DNA of 64,000 nt, from the NCBI RefSeq assembly GCF_900105455.1, contig NZ_FNSF01000001.1, positions 129,001 through 193,000 of the forward strand. The letters run 5' to 3'. Made by a program: the position numbers and the translations under genes. This document shows, piece after piece, positions 58,865-64,000 of the stretch (position 1 is the first letter of the stretch; each line of letters begins with the position of its first letter). Source of the stretch: Tenacibaculum sp. MAR_2009_124. GTDB taxonomy: Bacteria > Bacteroidota > Bacteroidia > Flavobacteriales > Flavobacteriaceae. The notes beneath the pieces are model-generated. The model searched no databases. It saw nothing but the letters and a program-made list of their open reading frames with translations, and had not been told where the DNA came from.

Positions 58865-60817
58865 TTATTTGTTAAAAATACTATCAATTTCTTGTAATGA
58901 AAGCGTTTTAAAAATAGGTTTCCCGAAAGGAGAGATTGAAGGCTCTTTACAAGAAAAAAGGTTGTTAACCAAGTTCTCTTGCTCTTTCAGCGACAAAACC
59001 GTTCCTGTTTTGATAGCTAATGACTTGGCAAAAGATTTAGCCATAACATCAAAATGACTAAAACTAGCGTCAGGAACTTCTAATTTAATATCATCTAAAA
59101 GCTGTTCTAAAATTAACGTTATCTGACTTTCGGTAATAGAAGTTGGAATACCACCAATAATAACACTTTCTTTGGTGAATTCATCAAACATAAAACCGGC
59201 ACTTTCTAAGTCTGATTTAATGCTGTAAATCATCTCAATATCACTCGATGAAAAAGAAATGGTTACAGGAAACAAAAGTTGTTGACTACTTGCTTCTTTT
59301 ACGGTTATGTTTTCTAAAAACTCTTCATATAAAACTCTTTGGTGAGCTAAAGATTGGTGTATAAGTACCACACCAGATTTAATAGAGCTTAATAAATATT
59401 TCTTTTGAATTTGAAATGTTTTTCCCGTTTCTGTTTCTTGAGCAGATTCAAATAATTGTTCTTGTTGAGTAGATTCAAAAGAAGTGAAATTGGAACCAGA
59501 AGAAATGTCTGAATCAATATTGAAACCAGAATTAGATTCTGAATTTACACCAGATTCAAAATTCGATTCTGTATATAAAGCTTCCCAGCTACCTGGATCT
59601 TTTTTATAATTCCCTTGATAGTTGTTTTGCGAATAATTTGAAGAATTTGAACTATGTGAAGATGAGTTAGAATCTTTTTTTGGCGTGGATTCAAAATTTC
59701 CCTCAGTTTTAAATGGATTAAAATTTGGATCTACAGTAATTGGAGGAACCGATGGTACTTCATTTTTACTGTAATTATAAGGAGTGTCTAAATTGGCATC
59801 TCGTTCAAAATCTAAAACGGGAGCCACGTTATATTGTCCTAAACTATGTTTTACAGTGGCTCTTAGAATTGCATAAAGTGCTTTTTCATTATCGAATTTA
59901 ATTTCAGTCTTCGTAGGATGAATATTAATATCGATGGTATTTGGAGGCACGTCTAAGTATAAAAAGTATGAAGGATGAGCCGAATGTTCTAATAAGCCTT
60001 CAAAAGCATTAACTACGGCATGATTGAGGTAAGAACTTTTGATAAAACGATTGTTGACAAAAAAGAATTGTTCTCCACGCTTCTTTTTGGCAAATTCTGG
60101 TTTTACAACAAATCCAGCTACGGTTATAATATCCGTTTGCTCATTTATAGGAACCAATCGTTCGTTCATTTTATTTCCGAAAATAGCAACAATACGTTGA
60201 CGTAAATTACTTTTTCTTAAGTTGTATACTTCGTTATTATTATGATGTAATAAAAAGGAAATATCAGGATGGGTAAGTGCTACCCTTTGAAATTCATCAA
60301 TTACATGCCTGGTTTCTATTGAATCAGATTTAAGAAAGTTTCTTCTTGCGGGAATGTTAAAAAACAAATTCTTTACAGAAATACTAGTTCCTTTAGAGGT
60401 GGATACTACTTCTTGTGAACAAATTTTACTTCCTTCTATTTTAATTTGAGTACCCAGCTCTTCATTTTCCTGCTTCGTTTTTAGCTCTATATGAGCAATG
60501 GCAGCAATGGAAGCCAAGGCTTCTCCACGGAACCCTTTGGTATGAATATTAAATAAATCTTCAGCCTTTTTTATTTTAGATGTTGCGTGACGTTCAAAAG
60601 AAAGACGAGCATCTGTAGTACTCATTCCTTTGCCGTCATCAATTACTTGTATTAATGTTTTACCAGCACCTTTTAAAAGTAATTTTATAGAGGTAGCTCC
60701 AGCATCAATTGCATTTTCAAGTAATTCTTTAACCACAGATGCAGGGCGCTGCACAACTTCTCCTGCAGCTATTTGGTTGGCCACATGATCGGGTAATAAT
60801 TGTATTATATCAGACAT
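58865..60817 (-). CDS. mutL: DNA mismatch repair protein MutL
   Basis: MutL couples mismatch recognition by MutS to strand removal. The 650-aa protein has the GHKL ATPase motifs: ELLENAIDAG (31-40, catalytic Glu31), DDGKGM (60-65) and TKGFRGEAL (93-101). A Ser/Asn-rich linker covers about 360-460, and the C-terminal dimerisation domain follows. The endonuclease metal motif DQHA-x2-E-x4-E is degenerate here (HQSLAHQRVLYE, near residue 480), and the late Cys-Pro-His-Gly motif reads SPFGKP, so it probably lacks the nicking activity of many bacterial MutLs. It starts 3 bp after the small membrane gene, with which it shares a promoter. Confidence 0.96.
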   Translation of the reverse strand: MSDIIQLLPDHVANQIAAGEVVQRPASVVKELLENAIDAGATSIKLLLKGAGKTLIQVIDDGKGMSTTDARLSFERHATSKIKKAEDLFNIHTKGFRGEALASIAAIAHIELKTKQENEELGTQIKIEGSKICSQEVVSTSKGTSISVKNLFFNIPARRNFLKSDSIETRHVIDEFQRVALTHPDISFLLHHNNNEVYNLRKSNLRQRIVAIFGNKMNERLVPINEQTDIITVAGFVVKPEFAKKKRGEQFFFVNNRFIKSSYLNHAVVNAFEGLLEHSAHPSYFLYLDVPPNTIDINIHPTKTEIKFDNEKALYAILRATVKHSLGQYNVAPVLDFERDANLDTPYNYSKNEVPSVPPITVDPNFNPFKTEGNFESTPKKDSNSSSHSSNSSNYSQNNYQGNYKKDPGSWEALYTESNFESGVNSESNSGFNIDSDISSGSNFTSFESTQQEQLFESAQETETGKTFQIQKKYLLSSIKSGVVLIHQSLAHQRVLYEEFLENITVKEASSQQLLFPVTISFSSSDIEMIYSIKSDLESAGFMFDEFTKESVIIGGIPTSITESQITLILEQLLDDIKLEVPDASFSHFDVMAKSFAKSLAIKTGTVLSLKEQENLVNNLFSCKEPSISPFGKPIFKTLSLQEIDSIFNK

Positions 60818-60820
60818 TAA

Positions 60821-61105
60821 TTAATTATTCTTGGGTATAAAAATAGAAAGATCAAAATCAATAATATATAGAAAAATAAATACTAAGATGGCTATGGTAA
60901 TGAGAATCGTTTTGTTGAATCCTCCAAATTCTGAAGATTTAAATTCGTCAAGAGCAGCGCTAAATTTTCCCTTTAAACTTTTTCGTTTTCCAACGGTAGT
61001 TCTAAATTCATCAAACTTATGTCTAAACTCATAAGGATTGTTATCTCCTTTATAATAACGAGGTTGGTAATCAAACTTCTTATTTTCTCTTTTAATAAAT
61101 CCCAT
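60821..61105 (-). CDS. Small membrane protein of unknown function, upstream of mutL
   Basis: The 94-aa protein has a basic, Tyr-rich N-terminal half (KFDYQPRYYKGDNNPYEFR) and one C-terminal membrane segment (about 66-84). Homologues next to mutL in flavobacteria are, as I recall, often labelled riboflavin synthase subunit beta, but nothing in the sequence supports a riboflavin role; the label probably spread from the nearby ribH gene. It is co-transcribed with mutL (3-bp gap). Function unknown. Confidence 0.75.
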   Translation of the reverse strand: MGFIKRENKKFDYQPRYYKGDNNPYEFRHKFDEFRTTVGKRKSLKGKFSAALDEFKSSEFGGFNKTILITIAILVFIFLYIIDFDLSIFIPKNN

Positions 61106-61164
61106 AAAATTGTTGTTTTTTTAAGGTCAATGACAACAAAAATTGCACCATAATGAGTAAAAAT

Positions 61165-61196
61165 CAAAGTTACTGAAATAAAAATAGGTCATCAAA
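61165..61196 (-). promoter_or_regulatory. Bacteroidetes-type promoter for the small-gene-mutL operon
   Basis: On the minus strand TTTG (61196-61193) is followed by 20 bases and then TAACTTTG (61172-61165), a full match to the Bacteroidetes TTTG/TAnnTTTG promoter pattern. The start codon at 61105 lies about 60 bases downstream. Confidence 0.6.
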
Positions 61197-61238
61197 CATT
61201 ATTAAAAAATTAGTTGGTTGTATATGAATGACCTACAA

Positions 61239-61272
61239 AAAAGAGCCTACAGAAGTTTCTATAGGCTCTTTT
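61239..61272 (-). terminator. Rho-independent terminator after ribH (probably bidirectional)
   Basis: AAAAGAGCCTA (61239-61249) and TAGGCTCTTTT (61262-61272) form an 11-bp perfect stem with a 12-base loop. T-runs flank it on both strands (six T on the minus strand). It lies 20 bp after the ribH stop and separates the ribH transcript from the small-gene-mutL operon. Confidence 0.85.
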
Positions 61273-61292
61273 AATATTCTATATAAGAGGTT

Positions 61293-61799
61293 TTAAAATC
61301 CTAAACTGTTTGATTTAACCTCTTTGTTTTTTAAAGCGGCCATTTTAATTGCAGCTACGGCACATTCAATACCTTTGTTTCCTAATTTCCCTCCAGATCT
61401 GTCAATAGATTGTTGTTTTGTATTGTCGGTTAATACACAAAAAATAACAGGAACATCATATTTTATATTCAAGTCTACAATTCCTTGGGTAACACCATCA
61501 CAAACAAAATCGAAATGTTTAGTTTCTCCTTGAATAACGTTTCCTATAGCAATAATTGCATCAACTTTTTGTGTTTGAATCATTTTTTTACATCCGTATA
61601 CCAATTCAAAACTACCAGGAACATCCCATGATACTATGTTGTTATTTGTAACGCCACAATCTATAAAAGTGTCAATAGCTCCTTGATGAAGATTTTTAGT
61701 TATTTCAGGATTCCATTCTGAAACAACAATCCCAAATCGAAAAGGTTTCGCATTTGGGATTGTTGCTTTATCGTAATAAGATAAATTTGTTGTTGCCAT
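61293..61799 (-). CDS. ribH: 6,7-dimethyl-8-ribityllumazine synthase
   Basis: RibH catalyses the penultimate step of riboflavin synthesis, joining the ribityl-aminopyrimidine with dihydroxybutanone phosphate. The 168-aa protein has the expected motifs: VSEWN (26-30, aromatic Trp29 at the pyrimidine site), PGSFEL (61-66), GNVIQGETKHFDFVC (86-100, with His95) and SIDRSGGKLGNKG (131-143, Arg134 binding phosphate). Length is normal for the family. It lies 25 bp after the TPR gene and is followed by a terminator, so the pair forms a short operon. Confidence 0.97.
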   Translation of the reverse strand: MATTNLSYYDKATIPNAKPFRFGIVVSEWNPEITKNLHQGAIDTFIDCGVTNNNIVSWDVPGSFELVYGCKKMIQTQKVDAIIAIGNVIQGETKHFDFVCDGVTQGIVDLNIKYDVPVIFCVLTDNTKQQSIDRSGGKLGNKGIECAVAAIKMAALKNKEVKSNSLGF

Positions 61800-61824
61800 A
61801 TTTATATTGTAATCAAATCATCAT

Positions 61825-62607
61825 TTATTGTGCATATTTAGCACTGTTGATATACTTTTCAATGTCTCTTCCTTGATCAGTCTTCGAGTATTGATCTTTA
61901 ATTTTCGTAAAGAAACTCTCGGCTTTACTGTATTCTTTTAATTCCATTGCTGTTTGACCAGCTTTAAATAAGAATAAAGGAGTCGTAAATTCATTGTTTG
62001 TTTTGTTGGCTGCCTTTTCGTAGAACTCTAAAGCTTCTTTTGATTGATTGATGTCAGCAAAAGCATCACCAATAGCACCTAGTGCAGTTGGGCCTAAGAT
62101 TTCGTCATCCGATTCAAAATTACTTAAATACTCGATAGCTTCAGAGTATTTTTTCATTTTTAAATAAGAAATACCAGCATAGTAGTTTGCTAAATTTCCT
62201 GCTTTGGTACCACTAAAAGATTCTGCAATATCAACAAAACCATATTTTCCATCTCCTCCTTCTAGTCCTAAATTGTAAAGTGAATCCGCCGCTACACCAG
62301 CAGAAGTTCCAGCTTGATCAAAAAAGTTTCTAGGATAAGCTAATTCATTTGAAGCTTGTCTTTCAGTTGGCTCTGCTACATATTTAGTATAAGCAAGGTA
62401 TCCAAGAATAATAACGGCAATAGCAACTAAACCATAAAATAGAGGCTTGTTGTTTTTTTCAATCCATTCCTCAGATTTGTTAACTGCTTCGTCTAAATTA
62501 TTAAATACTTCAGCTGTTGTACTCTGTCCTTCATCAAATGTCTCTTCAACTTCCTTAACAACCTTTTCTTTTTTCGGTTTATACCCTCTTTTCTTATATG
62601 TGGCCAT
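61825..62607 (-). CDS. TPR membrane protein, YfgM-like
   Basis: The 260-aa protein has a basic, charged N terminus (Lys/Glu-rich, residues 1-50), one membrane segment (about 55-74) and a C-terminal domain of tetratricopeptide-like repeats (about 110-258, for example KKYSEAIEYLSNFESDDEIL and KEYSKAESFFTKIKDQYSKT). This layout matches YfgM-type proteins, which in proteobacteria act with the periplasmic chaperone PpiD near the Sec translocon. Its job in Bacteroidetes is unproven. It is the first gene of the ribH operon and diverges from recF. Confidence 0.85.
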   Translation of the reverse strand: MATYKKRGYKPKKEKVVKEVEETFDEGQSTTAEVFNNLDEAVNKSEEWIEKNNKPLFYGLVAIAVIILGYLAYTKYVAEPTERQASNELAYPRNFFDQAGTSAGVAADSLYNLGLEGGDGKYGFVDIAESFSGTKAGNLANYYAGISYLKMKKYSEAIEYLSNFESDDEILGPTALGAIGDAFADINQSKEALEFYEKAANKTNNEFTTPLFLFKAGQTAMELKEYSKAESFFTKIKDQYSKTDQGRDIEKYINSAKYAQ

Positions 62608-62629
62608 ATTGCTTTCAAATTAGTGCCGA

Positions 62630-62637
62630 CAAAAATA
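62630..62637 (-). promoter_or_regulatory. Candidate -7 element upstream of the TPR-ribH operon
   Basis: On the minus strand the bases read TATTTTTG, an exact fit to TAnnTTTG, 22 bases before the start codon at 62607. No convincing TTTG is seen about 20 bases further upstream, so the call rests on the -7 box alone. Confidence 0.4.
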
Positions 62638-62719
62638 GTTTTTTTAATTGGATTTTAAAAGCTGATTTTCCGTAAATTTTCAATATTTTGCGCTACCTTA
62701 AAAGAAACTCATTTTTTAC

Positions 62720-63799
62720 ATGTACTTGCAAAAGATTTCATTAGTAAATTATAAGAATATAGCGTCTAAAACATTCGATTTTCAAAAGAAAATCAATTGT
62801 TTTGTGGGAAATAATGGAGTGGGAAAAACAAATGTACTCGATGCCATTTATTATTTATCATTTGCGAAGAGTTATTTTAATTCAGTAGCAGTTCAGAATA
62901 TTCAGCATGGTGAAGATTTTTTTATGATTGAAGGAAATTACCTGTTACATGAGAGAAATGAGAGGATTGTTTGTTCTTTAAAAAAGGGGCAAAAAAAAGT
63001 ATTAAAGAGAAATGATAAAGCCTATGAGAAGTTCTCAGATCATATAGGGCAATTGCCATTGGTAATTATATCTCCAGCGGATAGGGATTTAATTGTTGAA
63101 GGAAGTGATACTAGAAGAAAATTTATCGATGGAGTAATTTCTCAGCAAGACAAAAAGTATCTGCAAAGTTTATTGGCCTATGGAAAGGTTGTTCAGCAGC
63201 GAAATGCTTTATTGAAATATTTTGCGGCAAATAGAACTTTTGATGCTTTAAATTTAAAAGTGTATGATGAGCAATTAATTCAATATGGTACAGTAATTCA
63301 TGAGAAAAGGAAAACGTTTTTAGAACAATTTGCTCCTATTTTTATTGAGAAGCATGGGGTTATTTCGGGAAATGAAGAAAAAGTGAATTTAAAGTATAAA
63401 AGTCAATTGTTTGAAAACGATTTTGAGAGTTTATTAACAAAAAGCCTCGAAAAGGACAAAATGTTGCAATATACTTCTGTAGGAATTCATAAGGATGATT
63501 TAAGTTTTGAAATAGGAGAATATCCAATTAAGAAATTTGGTTCTCAAGGACAACAAAAATCGTTTTTAATAGCTTTAAAACTGGCTCAATTTGAATTTAT
63601 AAAACAACAAGTAAATATTACTCCGATTTTATTATTGGATGATATTTTTGATAAATTAGACGAAAATAGAGTTACACAAATCCTTGAGTTGGTAAATCAA
63701 AAAGATTTTGGACAAATATTTATAACCGATACTCACGCCGATAGGACGAAAATGGTTATTGAGAAGAGTAATCAGGAGTATCAGATTTTTAAGCTATAA
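62720..63799 (+). CDS. recF: DNA replication and repair protein RecF
   Basis: RecF is an SMC-like ATPase that with RecO and RecR loads RecA at single-strand gaps. The 359-aa protein has Walker A GNNGVGKT (30-37), the ABC-type signature FGSQGQQKS near residue 275, and Walker [13 protein letters not shown] near residue 310. Length is normal. In many bacteria recF sits near dnaN; here it is followed by a DUF721 gene and diverges from the ribH operon, an arrangement I recall from flavobacteria. Confidence 0.97.
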   Translation: MYLQKISLVNYKNIASKTFDFQKKINCFVGNNGVGKTNVLDAIYYLSFAKSYFNSVAVQNIQHGEDFFMIEGNYLLHERNERIVCSLKKGQKKVLKRNDKAYEKFSDHIGQLPLVIISPADRDLIVEGSDTRRKFIDGVISQQDKKYLQSLLAYGKVVQQRNALLKYFAANRTFDALNLKVYDEQLIQYGTVIHEKRKTFLEQFAPIFIEKHGVISGNEEKVNLKYKSQLFENDFESLLTKSLEKDKMLQYTSVGIHKDDLSFEIGEYPIKKFGSQGQQKSFLIALKLAQFEFIKQQVNITPILLLDDIFDKLDENRVTQILELVNQKDFGQIFITDTHADRTKMVIEKSNQEYQIFKL

Positions 63800-63917
63800 A
63801 ATTCTTCCGGTAGAATTTATTGGCAATAATTAATACTATTTTAAAGGTAATTTACAGATTTTGAATTACCATGTTGAAAATAACTAAAATAAACTTATTC
63901 AAGTGAAAAAAGACGGA

Positions 63918-64000
63918 ATGACGAAAAGAGAAAATGATAGTTTTTCTATAAAGGAATTGATGAATTTGTTTATAGAGAAGAGCAATCTGAAAAATGGATT
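63918..64000 (+). CDS. DUF721 family protein, 3'-truncated by window edge
   Basis: The ATG at 63918 opens a frame reading MTKRENDSFSIKELMNLFIE and running off the window. This start resembles Bacteroidetes DUF721 (DciA-like) proteins, which commonly follow recF; DciA helps load the replicative helicase in other bacteria. An in-frame GTG at 63903 is an alternative start. Only about 27 residues are visible, so the call rests on this short match and on position. Confidence 0.65.
   Translation, partial: MTKRENDSFSIKELMNLFIEKSNLKNG

Noticed and set aside
62640..62719. Promoter for recF
   Set aside because: TATTTTG is present, but it is one base short of TAnnTTTG and no TTG lies at the right distance upstream.
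63799..63870. Two short inverted repeats after recF (63799-63818 and 63846-63870)
   Set aside because: Stems of 7 bp without T-runs in AT-rich sequence are too weak to call a terminator; recF and the DUF721 gene may be co-transcribed.
1..64000. Mobile elements, CRISPR arrays, tRNA or rRNA genes
   Set aside because: No transposase, integrase, regularly spaced repeats or RNA-gene folds were seen on either strand. The repeated sequences inside the NRPS genes are homologous domains.

Overview
The window comes from a low-GC Bacteroidetes chromosome, most likely a marine Flavobacteriaceae. The order on the right (recF, a YfgM-like TPR gene, ribH, a small membrane gene, mutL, two rhomboid genes, an endonuclease/exonuclease/phosphatase gene, with a DUF721 gene after recF) is a block I recall from flavobacteria. 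Start codons lack clear Shine-Dalgarno sites, and a few promoters fit the Bacteroidetes TTTG...TAnnTTTG pattern.

Bases 1-49755 (+ strand) are one apparent operon: four giant non-ribosomal peptide synthetase (NRPS) genes and a JmjC/cupin-type 2-oxoglutarate dioxygenase gene. The first NRPS runs in from the left edge and only its last module is seen. The other three are complete (4353, 5413 and 5598 aa) and hold 4, 5 and 5 modules. All 15 visible modules are plain C-A-PCP, with one terminal thioesterase. There are no epimerase, methyltransferase or oxidase domains. Six C domains are of the dual condensation/epimerization type and nine are of the LCL type. Eight of the 15 A domains share one code, DIWQLTADDK, one residue from the 2,4-diaminobutyrate (Dab) code as I remember it. 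The rest read as Leu, Phe (three), Thr, Asn and Ala. If colinear, the visible product is ...X-(D)Leu-(D)X-(D)Phe-Thr-X-Asn-X-(D)X-X-(D)Phe-Phe-X-X-Ala, with X probably a basic residue. This would be a strongly cationic, amphipathic peptide, possibly cyclised by the thioesterase. The starter module, precursor supply and export genes are not in the window and should lie to the left.

Bases 49756-50037 hold an untranslated stretch with several inverted repeats, ending in a perfect 34-bp palindrome plus T-run. This is the likely terminator and right boundary of the cluster.

Bases 50038-62607 (- strand) carry, from right to left: YfgM-like TPR protein and ribH; a terminator; then small membrane protein, mutL, rhomboid protease, TPR-AAA+ ATPase, TPR membrane protein, second rhomboid protease and EEP hydrolase. 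A geranylgeranyl-reductase-family flavoprotein, a secreted esterase, a YdeI/DUF1905 protein and an iodotyrosine-deiodinase-like flavoprotein follow. The AAA+/TPR pair looks like an insertion between the two rhomboid genes. On the + strand at the right end are recF and the start of a DUF721 gene.

The strongest candidate for something undescribed is the NRPS line: eight identical basic-type A domains, dual E/C domains with a stretched motif, near-identical docking tags, and a hydroxylase. The rhomboid-AAA+-TPR-rhomboid cassette is the second candidate.
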